From Anaerolineae bacterium (GTDB taxonomy: Bacteria; Chloroflexota; Anaerolineae; 4572-78; J111): DNA of 64,000 bases. The translations under genes and the position numbers were made by a program. The notes under the pieces are model-generated. The model searched no databases, was not told where the DNA came from, and saw only the letters and a program-made list of their open reading frames with translations. The DNA lies in NCBI GenBank assembly GCA_023151115.1, contig JAKLJP010000001.1, forward strand, positions 248,001 through 312,000. The letters run 5' to 3'. Below are positions 24,992 through 33,060 of the stretch, one piece after another. The first letter of the stretch is position 1, and each line of letters starts with the position of its first letter.

Positions 24992-26290
24992 CTATTTTTT
25001 GCCGGTATCCTGTCCGATTAACGCCAACGAACCCTTTGCCAGCGTCCCTTGCCAGTTCAGCGGATTGTGCCCGCCGCTGAACTCAGCATAGGACACGGGA
25101 TACCCTTTAGCATGCAACACGTCTCGCATGTGCCGGGTCGAAACGAGGAAGTTTTTGAAACCGGGCAGAGGTGAGGGTATATCCGTTTCAAACAAGCCTG
25201 CCTCGAGATAAAAGCGCAGGGGCAACTTTGGACTGGTCACATATTGGCGTATGATCCACTCGTCCTCGTCGTCTTCCCTGGGCTTCCAGCCAAAATAGGC
25301 GGACTGGGCCAGGACATTGCCGAAGATGTCGGAATGGCGGGGTCCAACATAGGCGGCCATCAGCCCCCCTAAACTTGCACCGACCACCACCGTCTGCGCC
25401 GGGTCATTGGCAAGATGGTAGTTTTGTCGCGCCCAAGGTATAAGCTCACTTATCAGCCAAGCCTCAAACGGTGGGTAACACGCCAGGTCACGCCGACGAT
25501 ACTGGTCAAAAGGGCTGCCAATCATAATTGCCGCCAGGGGAGGCAGCAATCCATCCGCCAGCAAATTGTCGAGAATAGTGGGGGTGGGGATCAGCTTGAG
25601 ATAGAACCAACCATCGAAGATGAGCAGCCAACCATATGGCGGACCATCGGCGTTATAGCCAGGCGGCGTATAAACCCACACCCGGTACTCGTTATCGAGC
25701 GCGTCACTGCGGAGGCGATGCAGGGTGACTTGACCTTGGGGAATATCGGGGCGGGGCAAGTTCCAGCGGTGGGGAGGAGCAGCCGGCAACTCAAGCACAG
25801 AGGAGTCCCAGCCGGTCAAGCCGACTTCTGGATCAGCCGGAAAAACATGCCGACGCGGGTTGAGCGGGTCGGTGACATTGCTGCCCGCCACGGCGAATTG
25901 ATAGGACTCGCGGGTGTCGTTGGGTAACTTGTAAGTTTTATACCAGAGATCGGTGGCCGGTAGGCGGGTCATCGTTTCGCTGGCCCCCATCTGCCCGCTC
26001 AAGTTACTCACCACGGCGATGTTTTGGGTTTCATCTGCCGCTCGCCAGAGAAAAGTTACCAGCGAGTGCATGTCGTCGCTGGCAATCCGTTCAATCAACG
26101 GTGCGCCTTGTTGGCTGATCTCTTGCCAGAAGGCGTCGAGCGCAGCGATATTTTCTGTAAGTTTCCGCTTCATTCTGAGGTGTCCACAGCGAGTTTGCCA
26201 GAAGGCGTCAAGCGCGGCGGTACTTTCCGCTTCTAACTCCTGCCGTAAGGTGGTCAGTCTGGGGCTGAACAGTGAGGTTTCTAAGGACAT
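24992..26290 (-). CDS. Enterochelin-esterase-like alpha/beta hydrolase
   Basis: This 432-aa protein resembles the Fes/esterase-D family. After an N-terminal starch-binding-like half, the hydrolase part has the W-V-Y-T-P-P-G-Y-N strand entry, L-L-I-F-D-G, the nucleophile elbow GASLGG (Ser), and a late His in S-G-G-H-N. Such enzymes cleave siderophore or acyl esters. I start at the ATG at 26290, preceded by GGGAGA, not at a longer upstream frame. Residues near 25-60 contain a 24-residue tandem duplication (A-A-L-D-A-F-W-Q twice). It lies 16 nt after the receiver-like gene, so it probably belongs to the kinase-FGE operon. No siderophore genes are nearby. Confidence 0.82.
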   Translation of the reverse strand: MSLETSLFSPRLTTLRQELEAESTAALDAFWQTRCGHLRMKRKLTENIAALDAFWQEISQQGAPLIERIASDDMHSLVTFLWRAADETQNIAVVSNLSGQMGASETMTRLPATDLWYKTYKLPNDTRESYQFAVAGSNVTDPLNPRRHVFPADPEVGLTGWDSSVLELPAAPPHRWNLPRPDIPQGQVTLHRLRSDALDNEYRVWVYTPPGYNADGPPYGWLLIFDGWFYLKLIPTPTILDNLLADGLLPPLAAIMIGSPFDQYRRRDLACYPPFEAWLISELIPWARQNYHLANDPAQTVVVGASLGGLMAAYVGPRHSDIFGNVLAQSAYFGWKPREDDEDEWIIRQYVTSPKLPLRFYLEAGLFETDIPSPLPGFKNFLVSTRHMRDVLHAKGYPVSYAEFSGGHNPLNWQGTLAKGSLALIGQDTGKK

Positions 26291-26306
26291 AGCTTTTCTC
26301 CCATAA

Positions 26307-26654
26307 TTAACAATTTCGTCGGGGCAGGGTGGCAATCGTCGCCAGCAGGTTAGATGTGTGCGGCTCAATGCGCCGACTGGTAATGATCTGCATCCTGTCA
26401 GCCCGGTTGAGGTCAACGTAAATGATGGACAGATCAGGGCAGGTGGTCAGGAGAGGTTCAAAGAGGACCGAGCGGCTCTGCCCGGACACCGTCACAATAA
26501 CCGCGTCTGGGCAATTCGTTTCGAGCAGGGGCAGGGCAATCTCAAGCGTGGGGGCGCAGCCGGTGACTTCGACCATCCGGCTGTCGGCCAGCAGTTGGGC
26601 CAAGCCCTCGGCCAACAACGAAGCGCCGATAATGAAAACTCGACACGACTCCAT
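26307..26654 (-). CDS. Degenerate receiver-domain protein
   Basis: This 115-aa protein aligns by pattern with the receiver domain of NarL-type regulators (V-F-I-I-x-x-S-x-L-x-A-E-G-L-A-Q-L-L; P-D-A-V-I-V-T-V). The N-terminal acidic pair is replaced by Gly-Ala and the phospho-accepting Asp by Thr/Val, so phosphorylation is unlikely. There is no DNA-binding domain. The ATG at 26654 is used because upstream sequence overlaps the kinase gene's 3' end. Position between a Ser/Thr kinase and an esterase suggests a docking or regulatory role, which is inference. Confidence 0.6.
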   Translation of the reverse strand: MESCRVFIIGASLLAEGLAQLLADSRMVEVTGCAPTLEIALPLLETNCPDAVIVTVSGQSRSVLFEPLLTTCPDLSIIYVDLNRADRMQIITSRRIEPHTSNLLATIATLPRRNC

Positions 26655-26689
26655 CCTGACATCCTCTGACAGCCCTATAAATATTGAAC

Positions 26690-28915
26690 CTATGGACAGG
26701 TTGTCCCGGGCCGGTAGGCAGCATACACCTGGCAAAACTCGGCCACCAGGGCCTCGCGTTGCTCAGGCGAAGTCACTTCGGGCGCATCTTTGGCGCAGCG
26801 CAAGCCAATATCCACATCGCTGAAAGTCCGATCTTTGACATAGCGGCGGCTGGTCGTGTAAAACGCGCCGTCAGGATTGCCAAAGGCGCCCCCCCGATAA
26901 ATCCGGTCAACCCCGCTGCCCGCACCGACCGGATTGAAAGCCGGTGAGCTGGCGTAAAACGTCTCGTCGAACCCATCCGCGACCCATTCGGCCACATTTC
27001 CGGCCAGATGGTACACCCCAAACCGGCTGACTCCCTGGGGGTAGCTGTCTACGGGCTGCGTATCGGGGGCGCCGGCCGCCGACAGGTCAGGATTAAAGGT
27101 ATTGCCCCACGGCCAGGTCAGATTCTCCGGGCTGCTGGCAGCAAATTCCCATTCGGCTTCGGTGGGTAGGCGTTTGCCGGCCCACCGGCAGTAGGCGTCG
27201 GCCTGATCCCAGGTTACGCTGATGACCGGGTAGTTGTCGTAGGTGGGGTCATCCCGGTAGCCCCGGTAGGTAAAGGAGTCAACCGCGCCGCTGGCGGTAC
27301 AAGCACCGCCGCTAACGCACTGGCGATATTGGGCGTTACTCACCTCAAAGGTATCCAGATAAAAAGCGTCCAGGAAAACCGGGTGTTCGGGCGCTTCGTT
27401 CGCCTGGCCGGTGGACGACCCCATCTGGAAATATCCCACCGGAACCAGGACCATCCCCGGCGGCGGCGAGGCCAGAATCAGCGGTTCAGGTGTAGCGGTG
27501 GAGCTGGCCTGGGGACTTGGCTCAGGAGTGGCCGGGGGTGGCGGCGTAGTGGGAGAGGGCGGTTTGGGTGTATCCGTTGGGCTGGGTGCAGCCGTAGCGG
27601 GAACAGCCGGAGCCAGCGCCAGAGCGTCTGAAGTTGGGGTTGAGACCGTTGGCGTTGCGGTAGGAGCTGCCGCGGTCTCATCACCGGCAGGGATTTCGAC
27701 TGTCTTCTCAGACGAGGGCGATGGGGCCGCTTCAGTGGGCGGCGACGGTTTATCTGCTTGACCAAACAACCCCACCAACCCGGCTACAGAGATAATCAGT
27801 AAAATAACGGCGGCTGCGCCGCCAAGCCACAGCCGTTGCTTGCCCTGCCGCGCTGGCGAAGCCGCTACTGGAGCGGGCGACATGGTCGCCATGGTCGCCC
27901 CGACCGACTCGACGGCCGGCTGAACTTGGGGCGGGGGTGTCATTGGCGTCGCCTGGTCTGATAAGTTAATCGTCCGCAGGGCCAGGGCCATATCCGCTGC
28001 CGTGGGGTAGCGCTCGGCCGGATCTTTGGCCAATGCTTTTTCGGTCAACGCCACCAGCAAATCGGGCACATTTTGGGCAATTTGACGGATATCTGGAACC
28101 GGCTGAGTCACATGCTTCAACATCAGGCTGACGGCCGAATCGGCCTGGAAGGGCGGCTCGCCGGTGATCATCTCGAACAGCATCACCCCGAGCGAATAGA
28201 TGTCGGAACGCTCGTCAGGGTGTTCACCTCGCGCCTGTTCCGGCGACATGTACAAGGCAGTGCCCACCACCGCCCCCGTCGCCGTGTGATGGGCCTCGCC
28301 CAGGATTTTGGCGACGCCAAAATCCATCAGAATGGGCTGGCCCTGCGCATTGAGCATCACATTGGCCGGTTTGAGATCACGGTGGATCATGCCCTGCCGG
28401 TGGGCGTAAGCCACCGCATCACTCAGCGCCGCCATAATCTGCACGGTCTCGGTTAGCGGCAGGCGCTGCTGCGCGTTATGGAGCGCGATGAGCCGGGCTT
28501 GCAAGGTTTCACCCGGCACGTATTCTAACACCATGTAGTAAACGCCGTTATCATGGTTAAAATCGTAAACCTGGATGATGTTGGGGTGGCGCAGTTGGGC
28601 CACCGCCGCCGCTTCTTGTTCAAAGCGCCGCACAAACTCCGGGTTGTGAGACAGGTGAGGATGAATCAACTTAACGGCCACCGTGCGCCGCAGATTAGGG
28701 TCGCTGGCCCGGTAAACGGTTGACATCCCGCCCTGGCCCAGCAGGGCTTCAAGGTGGTAACGGCCGCTGAGAACAGAGCCAACCCAGGTTTGGTGGGAAC
28801 TTGAACTGAGATGAGTATTTTCTATCAATGCGGTTGCTCCTGAATATCTACATGTTGAATTTATTTTGGTAGAATATGGCCGGGCTGGTGGCCCATTTGG
28901 GACGCGCCTAGCCAT
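26690..28915 (-). CDS. Ser/Thr kinase fused to a formylglycine-generating-enzyme domain
   Basis: A 741-aa membrane protein. The kinase domain covers about 48-310: GQGGMS loop, AVKLIHPH Lys, HRDLKPANV and DFG-type DFGVAK, all intact. A membrane helix (about 365-388, A-A-A-V-I-L-L-I-I-S-V-A-G-L-V-G-L) follows, then an exported Pro/Thr/Ser-rich linker of about 100 residues. A C-terminal FGE-sulfatase domain (about 497-725) begins P-P-G-M-V-L-V-P-V-G-Y-F-Q-M-G and contains P-V-I-S-V-T-W-D-Q-A-D-A-Y-C-R-W and G-N-V-A-E-W-V-A-D. In this fold the catalytic Cys pair defines true FGE; most kinase fusions are thought to be binding modules. It heads an operon with the receiver and esterase genes. Confidence 0.9.
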   Translation of the reverse strand: MARRVPNGPPARPYSTKINSTCRYSGATALIENTHLSSSSHQTWVGSVLSGRYHLEALLGQGGMSTVYRASDPNLRRTVAVKLIHPHLSHNPEFVRRFEQEAAAVAQLRHPNIIQVYDFNHDNGVYYMVLEYVPGETLQARLIALHNAQQRLPLTETVQIMAALSDAVAYAHRQGMIHRDLKPANVMLNAQGQPILMDFGVAKILGEAHHTATGAVVGTALYMSPEQARGEHPDERSDIYSLGVMLFEMITGEPPFQADSAVSLMLKHVTQPVPDIRQIAQNVPDLLVALTEKALAKDPAERYPTAADMALALRTINLSDQATPMTPPPQVQPAVESVGATMATMSPAPVAASPARQGKQRLWLGGAAAVILLIISVAGLVGLFGQADKPSPPTEAAPSPSSEKTVEIPAGDETAAAPTATPTVSTPTSDALALAPAVPATAAPSPTDTPKPPSPTTPPPPATPEPSPQASSTATPEPLILASPPPGMVLVPVGYFQMGSSTGQANEAPEHPVFLDAFYLDTFEVSNAQYRQCVSGGACTASGAVDSFTYRGYRDDPTYDNYPVISVTWDQADAYCRWAGKRLPTEAEWEFAASSPENLTWPWGNTFNPDLSAAGAPDTQPVDSYPQGVSRFGVYHLAGNVAEWVADGFDETFYASSPAFNPVGAGSGVDRIYRGGAFGNPDGAFYTTSRRYVKDRTFSDVDIGLRCAKDAPEVTSPEQREALVAEFCQVYAAYRPGTTCP

Positions 28916-29662
28916 CGTTACTTCCGGGCAATTTAAAGGGTACTACCTTACTTGGTAGCGGTAACGATGTAGGCCGGGGCGGGCACGACGACCGCACCAT
29001 CACTCGCTACGAACGGCCGGAGAACCTTTTCCGCTTCCGTGAGCAGCTCCTCAAACTGGGCTTCGTCCATCCTATCGCCCAGCAGCCACTCCCTTCACCT
29101 CGATCAAGAGCCAGGCGCGAAGCGAGGGGAAACGGGCTATCCCTCCTGTCTCATAATCTCAGCCCCGGCCACACCGGCTGCGCTGAATAAAGCTGAGAGA
29201 ATCTCCGCGTCGCCTAATGCGTGCGCCAGCAGCCATCCCTCGGCGACCCCTTCGCCATAAAGCCATTCGAGCAAGTTGACCACCGCAAAGTCGCCTGGGG
29301 TGTTCTCAATTGAGTCCCAAACAGCCACGGCCAGGCGTTCTCCCGGTCGCAACACTCGCCATATCTCCTGGATAGCGAGCCGTTGATCCTCAAAGAACAT
29401 CAATCCAAACTGGCTCACCACGGCGTCGAAGCGGTTCGCCTCGAAGGGCAGCGCTTCGGCCCGACCATCACGCCACTCAAGCGCCGGCGCTTTCCGCCGG
29501 GCCACGACCAGCATCCCTTCACTGGGGTCAATCCCGATGACGGCCCCGTTTGGGCCAACGCGCTCGGCTACGGTACGGGCATCCTGGCCCGTACCGTAGG
29601 CCACATCGAGCACGCTCTGACTTGGTCGAATCCCGGCCGCCTCGGCGACCCGACGCGCCTAG

Positions 29663-30522
29663 AGCGTGTTATGCACTTTTAAATTTGACAAGGCGGGTAT
29701 GCTAACAAGATGGAACGAAAAGCATACCCCAGTGATGTAACTGATGATGAATGGGCCTTTGCTGCGCCCTATTTGACCTTGATGAGCGAAGATGCGCCGC
29801 AACGCGAGCATGAGTTGCGTGAAGTGTTCAATGGCTTGCGCTGGCTGGTGCGAGCCGGAGCGGCCTGGCGGATGATGCCCAATGATCTGCCGCCGTGGTA
29901 TACGATCTATCAACAGACCCAGCGCTGGCTGGCTGCCGGCGTTTTTGAAGCGATGGTCCACGATTTGCGGGCGTTGTTGCGACTGGCGGCGGGTCGAACC
30001 GAGCAACCATCGGCGGCGATTTTCGATGGGCGAACCCTGCAATCGACCCCGGAAAGCGGTCAGCGAGCCGGTTACGATGGGCATAAACGCAAAAAGGGCA
30101 GCAAAACGCATATCGCCGTAGATACCTTGGGCCACTTGCTGGCGTTGTATGTCACCCCAGCCAACGACCAAGAACGCGCTCAGGTCGGTGAACTGGCTCA
30201 ACAAGTCCAGGAAGTGACGCGTGATTCGGTTAAAGTAGCCTTTGTGGACCAGGGTTACACCGGTGACACAGCCGCTCAGGAGGCGGCTATCCACGGCATT
30301 GAGTTGATGGTCGTCAAGTTGCCGGAGGCCAAGAAGGGCTTCGTGCTGTTGCCAAAACGGTGGGTGGTCGAACGTAGTTTTGCCTGGGCTGCCCGGTTTC
30401 GCCGATTGGCACGGGACTATGAACGTTTGCCCGAAACCCTGGTCGGCTTGCACTTCCTGGCTTTTGCGATGGTGATGCTCAAGCAGGCTGTTCATCTTAT
30501 TACCCAAAGTTCATAACACGCT
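29663..30522 (+). mobile_element. IS5-family insertion sequence (860 bp)
   Basis: The ends are inverted repeats AGCGTGTTATG(C/A)ACTTT, flanked by CTAG on both sides (29659-29662 and 30523-30526), the YTAR-type target of IS5 relatives; a 2-bp TA duplication with ends starting GAGCG fits equally because CTAG is palindromic. One intact transposase fills the element. The good match of the two ends and the intact gene point to recent insertion. Confidence 0.9.
29710..30516 (+). CDS. IS5-family DDE transposase
   Basis: This 268-aa intact transposase has the N-terminal DUF4096-like region (Y-P-S-D-V-T-D-D-E-W, N-G-L-R-W-L-V-R-A-G-A-A-W-R) and the catalytic DDE residues in I-F-D-G-R-T, V-D-Q-G-Y-T-G and W-V-V-E-R-S-F-A-W. 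It cuts and pastes the host element. Single-frame coding sets it apart from IS5 relatives that need a frameshift. Confidence 0.93.
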   Translation: MERKAYPSDVTDDEWAFAAPYLTLMSEDAPQREHELREVFNGLRWLVRAGAAWRMMPNDLPPWYTIYQQTQRWLAAGVFEAMVHDLRALLRLAAGRTEQPSAAIFDGRTLQSTPESGQRAGYDGHKRKKGSKTHIAVDTLGHLLALYVTPANDQERAQVGELAQQVQEVTRDSVKVAFVDQGYTGDTAAQEAAIHGIELMVVKLPEAKKGFVLLPKRWVVERSFAWAARFRRLARDYERLPETLVGLHFLAFAMVMLKQAVHLITQSS

Positions 30523-30659
30523 CTAGTCTTTCAGCAGGGCTGGGACGAAGAACTCCTCATACACTTCGGCAGGATTACGCATCGCTTGTTCGTTTTCACT
30601 CATTGAAACCTTCTCCAGCACAGCCGTGTAGGGCAGCCCTTTTGTCGTTTGCGATTTCT

Positions 30660-31250
30660 TTACGCCCATCCCCACGGGGTCACACTGGTGTAGGCTCGCC
30701 AAGTAAAGATAGCCATGGCAGCTATCAACACAATCGTTAACCACACGGGAAATGCAGCCCACGTCTGCACGCCAAGCATTGCTGCTGTCAATACGCAGAA
30801 CATGCACAGTGATGAGAGTTGTTTGCGCCGCCCCCGCAAAGCACGGATTTGGGCCGCCTCAGCTTCCAGGATTTTTCCATTCGCATCGCACCTGGCGAAA
30901 AGGGCATCAAGACGTGGTTGCAGGCTGAAAGTCACAACGGTTAGCAAGCCCGCGATGACCAGCAAGAGCAGGAATTTCAAGCCGAGGACCGGATTTGTTA
31001 CCAGTGTGTCTAATCCCATCCCGCGCAACAGAATAAGCGCGAGTCCTGTTGCCAGCGCGGTGGCCTGGAAAACGTAACAGGGAAACACGCGGTTCTTAAG
31101 CGTGTTCTCCAAATATGTGTCCACGCGGTCACCTAGGGGTGGACCTAGCCGCATACGCTGGTTAACTGCCACCAGGGCATAAAACGGCCAGGCCATCAAA
31201 ACTGCGGTAATGACGTGAAGCACTCTGAGGATTGAAATTATGGCGTCCAT
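30660..31250 (-). CDS. Four-helix membrane protein (DUF2269-like)
   Basis: This 196-aa protein has four to five membrane helices (about 5-27, 60-80, 88-110, 145-165 and 168-188) with short loops. A pattern of R-V-L-H-V at the first helix resembles DUF2269/CopD-like integral membrane proteins; the His could bind haem or metal but there is no direct proof. The ATG follows AAGGAGG. It lies 22 nt after the DinB gene and 56 nt before the broken methyltransferase gene, in one operon. Confidence 0.7.
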   Translation of the reverse strand: MDAIISILRVLHVITAVLMAWPFYALVAVNQRMRLGPPLGDRVDTYLENTLKNRVFPCYVFQATALATGLALILLRGMGLDTLVTNPVLGLKFLLLLVIAGLLTVVTFSLQPRLDALFARCDANGKILEAEAAQIRALRGRRKQLSSLCMFCVLTAAMLGVQTWAAFPVWLTIVLIAAMAIFTWRAYTSVTPWGWA

Positions 31251-31272
31251 TCTTTTCCTCCTTTTAACTTAC

Positions 31273-32166
31273 TCACCCCACCCATTGATGGCGCAACACC
31301 TCGATTTGAGGGAGGTGGGTCAGCTCGTGGGCTGCGAAGTAGCTGACTTGCTGCCGGAGGGTCACAGGGCCAAACTCTTGGTGTTGACCGCTGCGCCACC
31401 AATCCCTGAGAGGAAGGCTCTCTAACCTGGCGATGGTCTCTTGGCGTGAGGCCCGGTAGGCGTCAAAAATCTCTTGGGTTGTGGGCGGGTGTTCTTCCTC
31501 TTGTGTGGCCCAGGCGAAGACTGCTTTCGACTCGAGCAGGGGATGCTCCTGCTCAAGTAATAAGCCCAACCGAAAACTCAGCACTCCCTGGGCATCTCGT
31601 AGATGAGAGACAATGTTCCGCATGGCCCAACCCCCATCTGCCGGGGGTTGGCTCAAGGCTTCCTCCGACAACCCTTCCAGAAGGGCGGCTACATCCAACG
31701 GCGTCTGGCGCAGTCTCTCCAGGGCGGCGAAAGGCTCCAGCGCATCCAACCAATAAACCGGGAGGAACCGCTTGAACGTGGTGGGCCAGGCTCCACAGGT
31801 TGGACATTTCTCCACTGGGGCATCGAGAACGAGGTGTCCACAGGTGCGGCAGACATAAGCATGGGGTATCTCGTTAATCAGCGGGAGTCGCCCGTCGGCC
31901 ATAGCGGCCGCGCCTCGTTTGAGGGCAGCTAATACCTCCTCATTCACACCGAGCCTGGATAGTGCAACAACGGCTCGCTCGATTTCGTTGACCAATTTGC
32001 CTTTTTCGGACGGCATGGCGATCTTGAAGGCGGCCTGTCGGGTGAGAGCCTCGGCCACTGCCCGCGCCAGCTTGGCAATGTTATATTGGCCTTCGCCCTC
32101 TAACTTGGCGGCCAGGGCCAGCAGGTGTAATAGGGTATCGCTCCAATCAGCTTTATGGTTTGTCAT
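31273..32166 (-). CDS. DinB-like protein with rubredoxin-type zinc ribbon
   Basis: This 297-aa protein combines an N-terminal helical region (about 1-105), a zinc ribbon (about 110-140, C-R-T-C-G ... C-P-T-C-G) and a DinB_2/YfiT-type four-helix bundle (about 145-297; A-M-R-N-I-V-S-H-L-R-D and H-E-L-T-H-L-P-Q supply the metal-binding His). DinB-fold enzymes are metal-dependent thiol transferases or hydrolases; the ribbon may bind iron or zinc. It overlaps the upstream methyltransferase by ATGA (32163-32166), so translation is coupled. A truncated copy of its last 43 codons is at 11496. Confidence 0.85.
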   Translation of the reverse strand: MTNHKADWSDTLLHLLALAAKLEGEGQYNIAKLARAVAEALTRQAAFKIAMPSEKGKLVNEIERAVVALSRLGVNEEVLAALKRGAAAMADGRLPLINEIPHAYVCRTCGHLVLDAPVEKCPTCGAWPTTFKRFLPVYWLDALEPFAALERLRQTPLDVAALLEGLSEEALSQPPADGGWAMRNIVSHLRDAQGVLSFRLGLLLEQEHPLLESKAVFAWATQEEEHPPTTQEIFDAYRASRQETIARLESLPLRDWWRSGQHQEFGPVTLRQQVSYFAAHELTHLPQIEVLRHQWVG

Positions 32167-32939
32167 GCCAGCACCTCACATTCCTGATTCTTGCAACACT
32201 TGAAGATGATCGTCCGCGGTATTTTCGCGCATCGCTCCGGGATAGTGTCCCACAGGCCATACCAGGGGTCACAGGCATAACGTTTGCGGCTATCCGGCTC
32301 TACCAGCCGTTCGACGACGAATCCCGTCTGGGTGAGCAGATCGAAGTAATCAGATATGGTTCGATGGACCGAGGCAAAAGCCTCGCCCGGCGTGTCTGTT
32401 GCCCCCTCGATCTGAATCCCGGTATCGAAATATGACTGAACAATACCCAGACCCTTTGGGTCGTGGGAATCGAGGACCTGGTTGAAAGGGTGCCCCACAC
32501 TCCAGACGAAGCGACCTGTTGGTTTCAGCACGCGATGCACCTCGGCGAAGCAGGCGAGAAGATCATCCACGTAGCCGAAAGCGCAGGCCGAGAAGACCAC
32601 ATCCTGACTGGCCGTAGCGACCGGCCCCAGGTTGGCCATATTCCCTTGAAAGAGCGTGATCTCCACCCCCTCCCGCGCAGCCAGGTCACGGGCAAAGCGG
32701 AGCTGCGCCTCGGTAATGTCCATCCCCGTCACCACGGCGCCACGCCTGGCGAAGGCGATGGCCGCCTGAGCGCCGCCACAACCGATCTCCAGCACGTGTT
32801 TACCGGCAACCGGGCCAATGAGCTGAAGTTCATCTTCATTGGGCGCGCCCGGCCCGTACAGAATATCAATGGGGATGCGACACTGGCGCTGATATTCTGC
32901 GGCGTGCTTCTCCCACCATTCTCGTGCTTCGTTCAGCAT
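32163..32939 (-). CDS. Class I SAM-dependent methyltransferase
   Basis: The 258-aa protein has motif I V-L-E-I-G-C-G-G-A-Q, the acidic motif II G-M-D-I-T-E, motif III/post I Q-G-N-M-A-N-L and L-K-P-T-G-R-F-V. It matches the broad UbiE/Methyltransf_11 type; the N-terminal W-W-E-K-H-A-A-E-Y-Q is shared with many small-molecule methyltransferases. Cys-rich C-terminus (K-C-C-K-N-Q-E-C). It is the first gene of the operon that includes DinB, the membrane protein and the now broken second methyltransferase. Confidence 0.87.
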   Translation of the reverse strand: MLNEAREWWEKHAAEYQRQCRIPIDILYGPGAPNEDELQLIGPVAGKHVLEIGCGGAQAAIAFARRGAVVTGMDITEAQLRFARDLAAREGVEITLFQGNMANLGPVATASQDVVFSACAFGYVDDLLACFAEVHRVLKPTGRFVWSVGHPFNQVLDSHDPKGLGIVQSYFDTGIQIEGATDTPGEAFASVHRTISDYFDLLTQTGFVVERLVEPDSRKRYACDPWYGLWDTIPERCAKIPRTIIFKCCKNQECEVLA

Positions 32940-33060
32940 CTTTTCTCTCTGCCAAGGGTTTGCGTATCAGGCACCGGACGTCCTGCACCGAGTAAAAACG
33001 GTTCTTACCTGGCAGAAGCGTCAGTTCGAAATGCGCGGGCAGACCACCTTAACCACCCGA

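Larger units (their letters stand above)
28948..30603 (-). pseudogene. Class I SAM methyltransferase, broken by IS5 element and other lesions
   Basis: The 5' end (ATG at 30603, M-S-E-N-E-Q ... F-F-V-P-A-L-L-K-D) and the rest (R-R-V-A-E-A-A-G ... V-L-D-V-A-Y-G-T-G motif I at about 29613) lie on either side of the IS element. Removing the element and one CTAG joins them in frame but leaves a TAG codon where relatives have Trp (K-D-[W]-A-R-R-V). Further down, the frame stops after E-I-M-R-Q-E-G and is resumed in other frames (A-R-F-P-S-L-R-A-W-L-L; W-L-L-G-D-R-M-D-E-A-Q-F) to a TAA at 28948, so two frameshifts are also present. It was the last gene of the 32939-30603 operon. Confidence 0.85.

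Noticed and set aside
29659..30507. 282-codon minus-strand frame opposite the IS5 transposase
   Set aside because: The plus strand carries the DDE motifs and inverted repeats.
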